This document shows, piece after piece, positions 1-8,157 of a stretch of 12,199 nt of DNA. The DNA is from Actinomycetales bacterium (GTDB lineage Bacteria > Actinomycetota > Actinomycetes > Actinomycetales > Cellulomonadaceae). Position numbers and translations under genes: made by a program. The stretch is taken from positions 1 to 12,199 of the forward strand of contig JAATES010000129.1 in assembly GCA_015655615.1 (NCBI GenBank), given 5' to 3'. The notes below the pieces were generated by a model. The model was not told the DNA's origin. It did no database searches and was given only the letters and a program-made list of their open reading frames with translations. Numbering within the stretch: position 1 is the stretch's first letter; each line of letters opens with the position of its first letter.

Positions 1-12
1 GGAGAACCGGCC

Positions 13-1242
13 ATGCCGCATCGATCAGAACGCCGCTGGCGTGACGTCGCCCGGTCGACGGGGCTGCTGACCGAGGATGGCGGCGTCCGTCCCACGATCT
101 TCACCGAGATGTCGGCGCTGGCGGCCCGCACCGGTTCCCTCAACCTCGGTCAGGGGTTCCCCGACTCCGACGGGCCGGCCTGGGTGCGGCAGGCGGCCAT
201 CGACGCCATCCGGGCCGGTGCCAATCAGTACCCGCCCGGCCCCCGGATCCCTCTGCTCCGCCGTGCGATCGCCGACCACCAACAGCGCCACTATGGGCTC
301 CAGGTCGATCCCGATCACGAGGTGCTCGTGACCACCGGAGCGACCGAGGCGTTGGCGGCGGCGATCCTCGCACTCTGTGGTCCCGGAGACGACGTCGTCA
401 CCTTGGAGCCCTTCTACGACTCGTACGCCGCTGCCGTGGCGCTCGCCGGGGCTTCCCATGTGGCGGTCCCGCTCCGGCTCACCGACGAGGGCTTCCGGCT
501 CGACTCAGCGGCACTCCAGGCCGCTGTGACCGACCGCACTGCGCTGATCGTCCTCAACTCGCCGCACAATCCCACCGGGATGGTGCTGACGCCGACCGAG
601 CTGACCGTGATCGCAGAGGTCGCACGCCGCCACGACGTGATCGTGATCACCGACGAGGTCTATGAGCACCTCGTGTTCGGCGCCCTCGCACACCTCCCCC
701 TAGCCACGCTGCCAGATATGGCTGAACGCACGCTCACGATCTCCTCCTCAGGCAAGTCGTACTCGCTGACCGGCTGGAAGATCGGCTGGATCATCGGGCC
801 GCGCGCGCTGGTCAGCGCGGTGCAGACCGTCAAGCAGTTCCTGACCTTCACCACCGGAGCGCCGTTCCAGCCCGCCATCGCGGCCGCCCTCGCGAATGAC
901 GAGTTCCCCCGCTGGCTAGCCGGGGACCTCGCACGACGCAGAGACCTGCTGGTCGCAGGGCTTCGTTCCCTCGGCCTCCCGGTCTACGTCCCGGACGGCA
1001 CCTACTTCGTCATCGCCGACGCGGCCCCGTGGGGCGCAGCAAGCGGGCTGGAACTCTGCCGCCGGTTGCCGGTCGAGGCCGGCGTCGCCGCCGTTCCGGT
1101 CAGTGCCTTCTGCCTGCCCGACCACGCCGGTCCGTTCCGTGATCTGGTCCGATTCACCTTCGTCAAGGACGATCAGACGCTCAGTGCCGCAGTGCAACGG
1201 CTGGCGGGCTGGGCGGGCCGAGGCGACGCCCCCGCCAGCTAG
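13..1242 (+). CDS. PLP-dependent class I/II aminotransferase (KAT/DapC/YbdL-like)
   Basis: This is a cytoplasmic fold-type I aminotransferase of 409 residues, a normal family length. Visible hallmarks are the LNLGQGFPD segment near the N-terminus, N182-S-P-H-N-P-T-G189, D214-E-V-Y217 for the PLP ring, and Schiff-base Lys248 in SSSGKSYSLTGWKIGW. A conserved-looking Arg in VRFTFVK near the C-terminus would bind the substrate carboxylate. The pattern matches the group holding kynurenine aminotransferase, methionine aminotransferase YbdL and N-succinyldiaminopimelate aminotransferase, and the amino donor cannot be told from sequence. The ATG at 13 has GGAGA at 1-5. The protein starts about 25 residues before the usual family N-terminus, so a slightly later start is possible. 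A strong hairpin follows the stop, so it is probably transcribed separately from the downstream operon. Confidence 0.9.
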   Translation: MPHRSERRWRDVARSTGLLTEDGGVRPTIFTEMSALAARTGSLNLGQGFPDSDGPAWVRQAAIDAIRAGANQYPPGPRIPLLRRAIADHQQRHYGLQVDPDHEVLVTTGATEALAAAILALCGPGDDVVTLEPFYDSYAAAVALAGASHVAVPLRLTDEGFRLDSAALQAAVTDRTALIVLNSPHNPTGMVLTPTELTVIAEVARRHDVIVITDEVYEHLVFGALAHLPLATLPDMAERTLTISSSGKSYSLTGWKIGWIIGPRALVSAVQTVKQFLTFTTGAPFQPAIAAALANDEFPRWLAGDLARRRDLLVAGLRSLGLPVYVPDGTYFVIADAAPWGAASGLELCRRLPVEAGVAAVPVSAFCLPDHAGPFRDLVRFTFVKDDQTLSAAVQRLAGWAGRGDAPAS

Positions 1243-1250
1243 GTCGTGAT

Positions 1251-1293
1251 CGCCCCGGGTGAGCCGTGCGCCCGGCCGGAGTCACCCGGGGTG
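1251..1293 (+). terminator. Hairpin terminator after the aminotransferase
   Basis: The ten-base arms CCCCGGGTGA (1253-1262) and TCACCCGGGG (1282-1291) are perfectly complementary. The stem extends to 12 pairs with one G-T wobble (1251/1293 and 1252/1292), around a 19-base loop. It starts eight bases after the aminotransferase stop. There is no T-run after it, but actinobacterial terminators often lack one. It probably insulates the operon starting at 1406 from upstream transcription. Confidence 0.65.
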
Positions 1294-1312
1294 GACATCT
1301 GACACAGATGTC
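1294..1312. promoter_or_regulatory. Perfect inverted repeat in the operon control region
   Basis: GACATCTG (1294-1301) and CAGATGTC (1305-1312) are perfect 8-base arms with a 3-base spacer, in the control region of the kinase-lyase-transporter operon. The repeat directly abuts the preceding hairpin. Overlapping it, 1300-1315 reads TGACA-N6-TCACA, which agrees with the CRP/GlxR consensus TGTGA-N6-TCACA at 8 of 10 defined positions with one perfect half. It may therefore be an activator site or a second operator. It does not share the arms of the 1344-1364 repeat. Confidence 0.4.
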
Positions 1313-1327
1313 ACATCCGCGAAACTG

Positions 1328-1355
1328 TTCCGAAATCTCAGCCTGTTGTGATTAT
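1328..1355 (+). promoter_or_regulatory. Possible operon promoter overlapped by the operator
   Basis: TTCCGA (1328-1333) and GATTAT (1350-1355), 16 bases apart, are the best sigma-70-like pair seen before the operon. GATTAT matches TATAAT at 4 of 6 positions. The -10 candidate lies inside the inverted repeat at 1344-1364, as expected for a repressor-controlled promoter. The -35 match is weak and the assignment is tentative. Confidence 0.3.
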
Positions 1356-1364
1356 TTCACAACA
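1344..1364. promoter_or_regulatory. Operator-like inverted repeat, probable DeoR-family regulator site
   Basis: Perfect 8-base arms TGTTGTGA (1344-1351) and TCACAACA (1357-1364) flank the spacer TTATT. The core TGTGA-N5-TCACA reappears as TGTGA-N5-TCACT at 9837-9851, just upstream of the DeoR-family gene at the other end of the cluster. The 5-base spacer distinguishes it from CRP-type sites, which have 6. Two occurrences, in front of the operon and in front of its likely regulator, point to a shared operator. That the DeoR-like protein binds it is inference. Confidence 0.6.
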
Positions 1365-1405
1365 AGATGCGAACTGAGATCGCGAGCAGCCGAGAAGGAG
1401 GTGAC

Positions 1406-2560
1406 ATGGTGTCCATCGACATCCCTGGCGCCGAAGCCCTCGGGGCTGTGTTCGAACCCGCATCACCCGAGGATGCACGACGCCTGCTGCGCACACGATG
1501 GCACATCGACGCGACGACGCTTCGCCGGGTCACCACCGAACGCGACGACACCTTCCTCGTGTCCGAGGGGGCGAGCCCGCACCCTCGCTACGTCCTCAAG
1601 ATCGACAATCCGCTCGAGGACACCGCTCTGACCGACCTCCAGGTCAAGGCCCTGGAGCACGTCGCCCGCAAAGATCCGGATCTCCCGGTGCAACGCGTCC
1701 TCCGTACCGCGACGGGCACCACGACCGCCCCGATGGAGTCAGACGGAACCGGACGGATCGCCCGGGTGCTCAGCTTCATCACCGGCGAACCGGTTCACAC
1801 AGCGGGCCGCTTGGACGGCCACGTCCTGACGAGCATCGGACAGGTCCAGGGCCGGCTCGTCACGGCGCTGTCGGACTTCCGTCACCCTGCCGACACCCGG
1901 ACCGACGACCTGCTCTGGGAGATGAGGGCACTACCGCGGCTGCGCCCCCTGGTGGACGCCTTCATCGCATCCGACCAGCGTCGCGCGTTCCATCGCTTCA
2001 TCGATCACGCCGAGTCCGAGGTCCTTCCCCGACTCGCACCGCTGCGCCAGCAAGTCCTCCACAACGACTTCAATCTCACCAACGTGCTGGTCGACGCCGA
2101 GGGAGTAGCCGGCATCCTCGACTTCGGCGATGTCGTGCGCACGCAGGTCGCCAGCGACCTCGCCGTCACGCTCACCTACTTCGTGCTCCGCGGGGACGTC
2201 GGCACCCGGACGGAGCATCGTGCGCCCGGACCGGCCGCTCGGAGCGATCCGAGGACTCCCTCCGAGCCTGGTGAGCTCGCCAATCTGCTCGCCGGGTACC
2301 TCAAGCATCGCGACATCCGCGAAGAGGAGCTCGCCGTGCTCGCCGAGCTGGTCCTGGTCCGGCTCGCCATCACCGTCCTGATCCCCCTGTGGACAGCAGA
2401 TCGCCATCCCGAACGGCGAGGCTACCTCGAGCGTTTCAAGGACGAGGCCACTGCCACGTTCCTGCACCACCTGAACCGCGGCGCTGCGGCCCTCGAAGCC
2501 GACATCCGTACGGCGCTGGCCCATGCCCACGTGCTCGCATCCTCCGAACTCCCCCGATGA
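1406..2560 (+). CDS. APH-fold small-molecule kinase, hydroxylysine-kinase (HYKK/AGPHD1)-like
   Basis: This cytoplasmic kinase of about 384 residues has the aminoglycoside-phosphotransferase/choline-kinase fold. Visible are Lys65 in YVLKID (ATP), catalytic-loop H219-N-D-F-N-L-T-N226 with D221 as probable base and N226 for Mg, and D239-F-G-D242 as the second metal site. From memory, the DFGD motif followed by a VTLTYFVL-type helix, and the overall length, resemble hydroxylysine kinase more than antibiotic kinases. The next gene encodes a phospho-lyase-like enzyme, so the probable role is to phosphorylate the hydroxyl of an amino alcohol for elimination. A near-perfect Shine-Dalgarno AAGGAGGTGA (1395-1404) selects this region as the start. 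ATG 1406 sits very close to it, and GTG 1409, one codon later, has better spacing and may be the true start. An earlier ATG at 1367 has no such site. Substrate unknown; resistance to an aminoglycoside is a less likely alternative. Confidence 0.78.
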   Translation: MVSIDIPGAEALGAVFEPASPEDARRLLRTRWHIDATTLRRVTTERDDTFLVSEGASPHPRYVLKIDNPLEDTALTDLQVKALEHVARKDPDLPVQRVLRTATGTTTAPMESDGTGRIARVLSFITGEPVHTAGRLDGHVLTSIGQVQGRLVTALSDFRHPADTRTDDLLWEMRALPRLRPLVDAFIASDQRRAFHRFIDHAESEVLPRLAPLRQQVLHNDFNLTNVLVDAEGVAGILDFGDVVRTQVASDLAVTLTYFVLRGDVGTRTEHRAPGPAARSDPRTPSEPGELANLLAGYLKHRDIREEELAVLAELVLVRLAITVLIPLWTADRHPERRGYLERFKDEATATFLHHLNRGAAALEADIRTALAHAHVLASSELPR

Positions 2561-2574
2561 GAAGGACAACGACT

Positions 2575-3930
2575 ATGCCCGAACCGATCCTCGGCACCGC
2601 CCAGAGCAGAATGCTCAACGGCTTCGACTTCGACGCCGGGACACGAGGAATCCCGGACGACGACTCGGCACTCCTGCGACGGCGCCTGAACGTCCTGGGG
2701 CCCATCTATCCGCTGTTCTACCAGACCCCGCTGCACATCGAGCGGGCCTCCGGCGCACACATCATCGACTCGCACGGAGTGGACTACCTCGACGTCTACA
2801 ACAACGTGCCCTGCGTCGGGCACTCCAACCCCCGTGTGGCCGAGGCCGTCAGCAGACAGCTGTCGATCATGAACACCCACACCCGCTATCTCCAGGACGG
2901 CATCGTGGAGTATTCCGAGCGGCTCCTGGCCACCTTCCCCGAGCACCTTGACCGGGTGGTGTTCACCAACTCCGGATCCGAGGCCAACGATCTGGCGATC
3001 CGGATCGCACGAGAGATGACGGGCAACCGCGGGGTGATCGTGACGGCGAACGCCTATCACGGCACCACCGACCTTCTCACAGGGATGTCTCCCGAGATCG
3101 GCCCGCAGAGCCCGCTCGCGCCCGAGGTCCGCGTCGTCCCGGCCCCCGATGCCTACCACCACGATGGCGACGACGTCTCCGCCTGGTTCGCCGAGAAGGT
3201 CAGAGAGGCCGTCGTCGACCTGCAACGGCACGGATTCGGGGTCGCGGCCCTCCTGATCGACTCGATCATGTCGACCGACGGCATCTACACGCACCCCGTG
3301 GGATTCCTCGACGGTGCGTTCCGCGTCGTGCACGAAGCCGGAGGCCTCTGCATCGCCGACGAGGTCCAGCCAGGACTCGGCCGTACCGGCGAGACGATGT
3401 GGGGATTCCAACGCCATACCGAGTCCGCCGACATCGTGTCCATGGGCAAGCCCATGGGAAACGGGATACCGATGGGCGGCATAGCACTCACCGCCGACCT
3501 GTCCGACGGATTCTCCCGGGTCATGCGGTACTTCAACACCTTCGGCGGGAATCCCGTGTCGATCGCAGCCGGCAATGCCGTCCTCGACGAGATCGAAGAC
3601 CGCGCTCTGCTGGCGAACGCCCGCGATGTCGGCGCCACGATGCGCAGCGGACTCGACCGGCTGGCGACTGAGTTCCCGCAGATCGGCGAGGTGCGAGGCA
3701 TAGGCCTGTTCTACGGCGTCGAGATCGTCGCCGACCGGGAGTCCAAAGCCCCCGACGGCGAGCTCACCCTTGCCATCGTCAACGGGCTCAAAGAACGTCG
3801 CGTCCTGATCTCTGCAGTCGGCATCCACGGCAACTCCCTCAAGATCCGCCCGCCACTGGTCTTCACCGATGCAGATGCCCAGCTCTTCCTCGACAGGCTC
3901 CACGACACGCTCGTAGAGCTCTGCTCCTGA
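2575..3930 (+). CDS. Class III PLP enzyme, AGXT2L-type phospho-lyase-like (O-phospho-amino-alcohol lyase)
   Basis: This 451-residue class III (omega-aminotransferase fold) PLP protein shows N-S133-G-S-E-A-N-D139, D262 in ADEVQPGLGRTG, Schiff-base Lys292 in SMGKPMGNGIPMGG, and Y319-F-N-T322-F-G-G-N-P. Recalled features of human ETNPPL/PHYKPL, including MGKPMGNG, YFNT(Y/F)GGNPVS, RGIGLF and a late KRVLLSADG...LKIKPP segment, are matched closely (here RRVLISAVG...LKIRPP). Those enzymes convert phosphoethanolamine or 5-phosphohydroxylysine to aldehyde, ammonia and phosphate instead of transaminating. The upstream kinase of the matching family supports a two-step kinase/lyase route. ATG 2575 has AAGGA at 2562-2566 with good spacing. 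An in-frame ATG at 2557 overlaps the kinase stop but lacks a ribosome site. An ordinary omega-transaminase remains possible. Confidence 0.8.
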   Translation: MPEPILGTAQSRMLNGFDFDAGTRGIPDDDSALLRRRLNVLGPIYPLFYQTPLHIERASGAHIIDSHGVDYLDVYNNVPCVGHSNPRVAEAVSRQLSIMNTHTRYLQDGIVEYSERLLATFPEHLDRVVFTNSGSEANDLAIRIAREMTGNRGVIVTANAYHGTTDLLTGMSPEIGPQSPLAPEVRVVPAPDAYHHDGDDVSAWFAEKVREAVVDLQRHGFGVAALLIDSIMSTDGIYTHPVGFLDGAFRVVHEAGGLCIADEVQPGLGRTGETMWGFQRHTESADIVSMGKPMGNGIPMGGIALTADLSDGFSRVMRYFNTFGGNPVSIAAGNAVLDEIEDRALLANARDVGATMRSGLDRLATEFPQIGEVRGIGLFYGVEIVADRESKAPDGELTLAIVNGLKERRVLISAVGIHGNSLKIRPPLVFTDADAQLFLDRLHDTLVELCS

Positions 3931-3970
3931 TCCATCCCACCGAAACATCGACCGCACCGAAGGAATCGAC

Positions 3971-5290
3971 ATGGCAACCACCGCATCACGCACCATCGCG
4001 GCGCTCGCCGCGGTAGGCGCTCTCACCCTCAGCCTCGCTGGTTGTGTCACAGGCAGCCAGGATCGCAGTTCGTCCACGCCGACGGCCGGCGGCTCGACCG
4101 GCGAGATCGCCAAGGACCACAGCGGCACGGTCCGCATCATCATGGAGTCCGTCAACGACACCGATGTGATCGAATCGCTCATCCCGGAGTTCAACAAGGA
4201 ATACCCGAACATCTCGATCGACATCGACTCGATGGTCTACGACCAGATGCGTGACAAGATCGTCGCCTCGGTCCAGTCCCCCGAGCCTGCCTATGACCTC
4301 TTCGCCACCGACAACCCCTGGTTCACGGACTTCTCTCAGGCAGGGTTCTTGCAGCCGCTCGATGAGCGCATCGCAGCCACCCCGGACTTCGACAACGCCG
4401 ACTACTTCCAGCCACTGCTCGACATCACGACGGTCGACGGCGTGCAGTACGGGGTGCCCTACATGAACTACGCCGTCGGCTACGTGTACCGCAAGGACGT
4501 CTTCGCCGACGCGGGGCTCGAGGTTCCCGGCACCCTGGACGAACTGGTCACCACGGTCAAGAGCCTGACCAAGGACGGGAAGTACGGTATCGCCCTGCAG
4601 CCCCAGCGCGGCTACAAGATCATGGAGGAGTGGGTCGGCTGGCTCTTCGCCGCAGGCGGCTCGGTGTACGACGCCGAGGGCAACGCCAGCCTCGACACTC
4701 CCGAAGCGCACAAGGCTCTGGAAGCCTACATCGACGTGTTCAACAACGCAGCCCCCAAGAACTCCCTGAACTGGATGTTCGACGACGCCCAGCGTTCCGT
4801 CGCGTCAGGCGACTCGGCATCGCTGATCAGCTATAACTTCGCCCTGCCGCTCTTGAACGAGGAAGGCGGGATCTCGGGTGACCGGGCGGGAGAGTTCACG
4901 CTGGTCCCGATGATCGGTGGCAAGTCCGTGCTGGGATCGTGGAGCTGGTCGATCCCGACCAACTCTGGCGATCCCGACGCCGCGTGGGCCTTCGTGTCCT
5001 GGCTGGGGTCCAAGGACGTCGACGCCCAGCGGGTGATCGCCGGCGGCTCCCCCGTCCGCGAAAGCACCCTGGAGCGGGAGGACGTCCTCACCGAGGGCTA
5101 CGGGGCCGACTACCTCAACGCGATCAAGGCCATGCTGGCCAACTCCGACCAGATCTCCCACGGAGCCAACTCCGAGGAGATGATCCAGGCCGTCGGCACC
5201 GAGCTGAACGAGGCCGTCGCAGGGACCAAGAGCGTCGATCAGGCACTCAAGGACGCCAACGCGGCGATCATCCGCATCCAGGGCGAGTGA
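3971..5290 (+). CDS. ABC transporter substrate-binding lipoprotein (SBP family 1, CUT1 type)
   Basis: This 439-residue secreted lipoprotein captures the substrate for the permeases that follow. A lipoprotein signal peptide is clear: basic start, hydrophobic stretch, and lipobox LAGC with Cys25 as the lipidated residue, followed by a Ser/Thr/Gly-rich tether. The mature part has the pattern of family 1 solute-binding proteins: an early EFNKEYPNI segment, a VPYMNYAVGYVYRKDVF hinge region, a W-rich SWSWSIP segment and a late PVRES. Such proteins usually bind oligosaccharides, polyols, glycosides or glycerophosphodiesters. The ATG has AAGGA at 3960-3964. It lies 40 bases after the lyase gene with no hairpin between, so it is in the same operon. 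The ligand cannot be read from sequence; the upstream enzymes suggest a hydroxylated amine. Confidence 0.9.
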   Translation: MATTASRTIAALAAVGALTLSLAGCVTGSQDRSSSTPTAGGSTGEIAKDHSGTVRIIMESVNDTDVIESLIPEFNKEYPNISIDIDSMVYDQMRDKIVASVQSPEPAYDLFATDNPWFTDFSQAGFLQPLDERIAATPDFDNADYFQPLLDITTVDGVQYGVPYMNYAVGYVYRKDVFADAGLEVPGTLDELVTTVKSLTKDGKYGIALQPQRGYKIMEEWVGWLFAAGGSVYDAEGNASLDTPEAHKALEAYIDVFNNAAPKNSLNWMFDDAQRSVASGDSASLISYNFALPLLNEEGGISGDRAGEFTLVPMIGGKSVLGSWSWSIPTNSGDPDAAWAFVSWLGSKDVDAQRVIAGGSPVRESTLEREDVLTEGYGADYLNAIKAMLANSDQISHGANSEEMIQAVGTELNEAVAGTKSVDQALKDANAAIIRIQGE

Positions 5291-5321
5291 CGAGCCCGGT
5301 CCCCATCTCAGAGGAGGCGCA

Positions 5322-6179
5322 GTGACGTCCGACAAGAAGTTCGGAGTTCTGATGATCACGCCATTGGTCGTGGTCCTCATAGCAGCCGTGGGCTATCCGG
5401 TGGCGACCAGTCTCAACCTCTCCGTCACCGACTTCACGCTCACCTCGAAGAACGTCCAGAACATCGGGATGGAGAACTATGCCGCGGCGTTCTCGGACAC
5501 CCCCTTCTGGGAGGCACTGTGGACCACCACGGCCTACACCGTCCTGGCGGTGAGCATCGAGCTGATTCTCGGCATCGCCATCGCTGCTGCACTGGTCAAG
5601 CAGAAGCGATGGGTGAACATCACGCGGTCCGTGCTCATCTCACCGATGTTCATCGCCCCGATCGCCGTCGGCCTGATGTTCCGGTTCCTCCTCAACGGGC
5701 AATCCGGTGCGATCAGCAAGACTCTCGCCGCCCTCGGAATCGATCACGACTTCTTCGGCAGCGGCAACGTCCTCTACACCCTGGTGGGAATGGACGTCTG
5801 GCAATGGACCCCTTTCATGGTCCTGCTGATGCTCGCAGGAATGCTCTCGATGCCCACGGCGCCTCTGGAAGCCGCACGGGTCGACGGAGCCGGTGCTCTC
5901 TACCGGCTCCGTCGGGTCCTGCTCCCGATGCTGCGCCCCACCATCACCGTCGCCCTGGTGCTGCGGGCGCTAGATGCCATGCGGGTCTTCGAGTACGTGT
6001 TCGCGACCACCAAGGGCGGACCCGGCACCGAGTCCGTGACCGTGCAGTACTTCATCTACCAACGAGGCATTCAGTTCTTCGATCTGGGCTACGCCAGTGC
6101 TCTCGCGTTCATCGTGCTGGCCATCGTCGCCGTGATCGTCCTCGTCTTCGCCCGGAGGGTGGTACGCCAGCATGGTTGA
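5322..6179 (+). CDS. ABC transporter permease, MalF/UgpA type
   Basis: This 285-residue inner-membrane permease has about six hydrophobic segments, roughly at residues 8-28, 70-92, 104-122, 152-175, 203-222 and 255-276. The cytoplasmic EAA loop E183-A-A-R-V-D-G-A190, followed by LPMLRP, docks the ATPase and marks the binding-protein-dependent transport permease family. The start is GTG 5322 with GAGGAGG at 5311-5317. It is the first of a permease pair, and its last 8 bases overlap the next gene, which implies translational coupling. It forms the heterodimeric channel with the following permease. Confidence 0.92.
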   Translation: MTSDKKFGVLMITPLVVVLIAAVGYPVATSLNLSVTDFTLTSKNVQNIGMENYAAAFSDTPFWEALWTTTAYTVLAVSIELILGIAIAAALVKQKRWVNITRSVLISPMFIAPIAVGLMFRFLLNGQSGAISKTLAALGIDHDFFGSGNVLYTLVGMDVWQWTPFMVLLMLAGMLSMPTAPLEAARVDGAGALYRLRRVLLPMLRPTITVALVLRALDAMRVFEYVFATTKGGPGTESVTVQYFIYQRGIQFFDLGYASALAFIVLAIVAVIVLVFARRVVRQHG

Positions 6180-6987
6180 GCAAAGGTTCTCCCGCATTCT
6201 GCGGTCCACCTGGATCGCAGCTGGCATTCTGACCATCGTCCTGCCGATGATGTGGATCGTCATCGCCAGTCTCAAGAGCCCGGCCGATCTGACCGACGCC
6301 ACGAAGATCGCCTTCACGCCCACCGGCGAGAACTGGGCGAACGCTCTGGCGTCCGGGCTGCCCGCCGCCCTGCTGCGGTCGCTGATCGTCGGCGTGGTGG
6401 TCGTGGCGGTGTCGCTGGTCGTCGGAGTGCCCGGCGCCTACGCCCTCGCTCGCTATGGCGTGGGCGGGACCCCCTTGGGCTTCGTCCTGCTCATGGCACA
6501 GGTCCTGCCCCCGGCCGTCCTGGTGTTCCCGTTCCTACGCCTCTCCCACCTCCTCAAGACGAACGGCACCATCGCCGCATTGATACCCGCGCACATCAGC
6601 TTCGTCCTGCCGGTCGTGGTATGGCTCCTGATCGGATTCTTCGCCTCGGTTCCGGTCTCGATCGAGGAACAGGCGAGGATCGACGGGAAGTCGCGGCTGG
6701 GTGCGTTCTGGTCGGTCGTGATACCCCATGTGCGCCCTGGGATCGGAGCCGCATGCGTCTTCGGGTTCTCACTGTCCTGGAATGACATGTTCTACTCGTT
6801 GATCCTGGTGCCCGGATCCGCCCAGACCCTTCCCCTGACGATCGCTGGGTTCAACACCTTCCGGGGCATCGAGCTGGGCACCATGTCAGCCGCCATCCTG
6901 CTCGCATCGATCCCGATGCTGATCGCCACGTTCTTCATCCAGAAGCATTTGGTGCAAGGCCTGGGAGGCAATGGTGTCAAGTACTGA
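6172..6987 (+). CDS. ABC transporter permease, MalG/UgpE type
   Basis: This 271-residue inner-membrane protein is the second half of the channel. It has about six membrane segments, the first around residues 13-33, and an EAA loop E165-E-Q-A-R-I-D-G172 followed by IPHVRPG. The ATG overlaps the end of the previous permease gene by 8 bases (ATGGTTGA). The nearest purine-rich site, GGAGGG at 6154-6159, is 12 bases upstream, longer than usual, so translation probably depends on coupling. Length and motif are normal for CUT1 partner permeases. Confidence 0.92.
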   Translation: MVEQRFSRILRSTWIAAGILTIVLPMMWIVIASLKSPADLTDATKIAFTPTGENWANALASGLPAALLRSLIVGVVVVAVSLVVGVPGAYALARYGVGGTPLGFVLLMAQVLPPAVLVFPFLRLSHLLKTNGTIAALIPAHISFVLPVVVWLLIGFFASVPVSIEEQARIDGKSRLGAFWSVVIPHVRPGIGAACVFGFSLSWNDMFYSLILVPGSAQTLPLTIAGFNTFRGIELGTMSAAILLASIPMLIATFFIQKHLVQGLGGNGVKY

Positions 6988-7049
6988 TCCCGCCACCCTC
7001 GCAGACGACGCCACCCGCCCCGCACGACTACTCCCCCTCGGAGGCCATC

Positions 7050-8150
7050 ATGGCTGAGGTCACCTTCCGTTCGATCCACAAGCGCTACGGCGACGTCGAG
7101 GTGGTCTCCGACCTCGATCTGACATTGCCTGACGGCACACTCACCGTCCTGGTCGGGCCCTCCGGCTGTGGGAAGACGACGACCTTGCGCATGCTCGCAG
7201 GCCTGGAGTCCGTCACCGCCGGCAGCATCCACATCGGTCCCCGGGACGTCACCACCCTGGATCCCTCCAAACGGGACATCGCCATGGTGTTCCAGAACTA
7301 TGCGTTGTACTCGCACCTGACAGTGCGCGAGAACATCATGTTTCCCCTCCGGGCCAAGGGGATGGGCAAGGCCGAGGCGGTTCCCCGCGCCCGCATGGTC
7401 GAGGACCTGCTGGGTCTCACACCACTGGTGGAACGCAAGCCCTCGGCGCTCTCTGGCGGCCAGCAGCAACGCGTGGCCATCGCCCGGGCCCTGGTCCGCG
7501 AACCCTCGGTGTTCCTCTTCGACGAACCGCTGAGCAACCTCGACGCGCAGCTACGCGTCGACATGCGCACCGAGATCCTGCGCATCCAACGCGAGGTCGG
7601 CACCACGTCCCTGTACGTCACTCACGACCAGGAGGAGGCGATGACGCTCGCCGACACCGTGGTGGTCATGGACCGCGGACGCATCGGCCAGCAGGGCACT
7701 CCCCAAGAGGTCTACAGCACTCCCGCCAATGTCTTCACTGCCTCCTTCGTCGGCAGCCCCAGGATGAACCTGATGGAGGGGACGGTCTCGGATCAGGTCT
7801 TCCTGGCTTCCGACTCCGGCCTGCGGATTCCCCTGCCCCGCGTGACGGGGTCCGTCACCCTGGGGATCCGCCCAGAGAGCATGGACGTCATGGCAGCGAG
7901 CGAGATCCCCGAAGGGGACTCCGCATCGTCGTCCTGGTCGAGTGAGCTGAGGATCGTGCTGATGGAGAATCTGGGGCCACGGGTCCTCCTGCAGCTCGAG
8001 ACGGCGAACCGGAAGGCCCTGTTGCGGGCCGTCGTCCCCGCAGATCGGATGAGGGACCTGACGGAAGGCGTCCCGGTACGCGTCCGGCCGCAACCTGGAC
8101 AGGTTCATCTCTTCGACCCGGTCAGCGGCCGACGCTTCGACGGAGAGTGA
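7050..8150 (+). CDS. ABC transporter ATP-binding protein, UgpC/MalK/MsmK family
   Basis: This 366-residue ATPase powers the importer. Visible motifs are Walker A G36-P-S-G-C-G-K-T-T44, Q-loop Gln82 in FQNYALY, signature L134-S-G-G-Q138, Walker B and catalytic glutamate in FLFDE159P, D-loop SNLDAQ, and switch His192 in VTHDQEEA. After about residue 235 comes a C-terminal TOBE/OB extension typical of the carbohydrate-importer subgroup. The ATG has GGAGG at 7040-7044. It lies 62 bases after the permease gene. In actinobacteria a shared ATPase often serves many CUT1 importers, so a dedicated copy inside the operon is notable and supports a self-contained uptake system. Confidence 0.95.
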   Translation: MAEVTFRSIHKRYGDVEVVSDLDLTLPDGTLTVLVGPSGCGKTTTLRMLAGLESVTAGSIHIGPRDVTTLDPSKRDIAMVFQNYALYSHLTVRENIMFPLRAKGMGKAEAVPRARMVEDLLGLTPLVERKPSALSGGQQQRVAIARALVREPSVFLFDEPLSNLDAQLRVDMRTEILRIQREVGTTSLYVTHDQEEAMTLADTVVVMDRGRIGQQGTPQEVYSTPANVFTASFVGSPRMNLMEGTVSDQVFLASDSGLRIPLPRVTGSVTLGIRPESMDVMAASEIPEGDSASSSWSSELRIVLMENLGPRVLLQLETANRKALLRAVVPADRMRDLTEGVPVRVRPQPGQVHLFDPVSGRRFDGE

Positions 8151-8157
8151 GGGAATC

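Noticed and set aside
13..1242. Counting the class I/II aminotransferase as part of the catabolic operon.
   Set aside because: A 12-pair hairpin after its stop and a separate control region before the kinase argue for independent transcription, although a metabolic link cannot be excluded.
1406..2560. Reading the APH-fold kinase as an aminoglycoside resistance gene.
   Set aside because: Its motifs fit hydroxylysine-kinase-like proteins better, and it sits first in a catabolic operon next to a phospho-lyase-type enzyme.
2389..2574. Upstream in-frame starts for the lyase gene, including ATG 2557 overlapping the kinase stop.
   Set aside because: The 2389 start would overlap the kinase gene by 172 bases, and 2557 has no ribosome site, whereas 2575 has AAGGA at good spacing.
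2422..4224. A 600-codon open frame on the minus strand across the kinase, lyase and binding-protein genes.
   Set aside because: It is antisense to well-supported genes, has no recognisable domain, and long antisense frames are expected in high-GC coding DNA.
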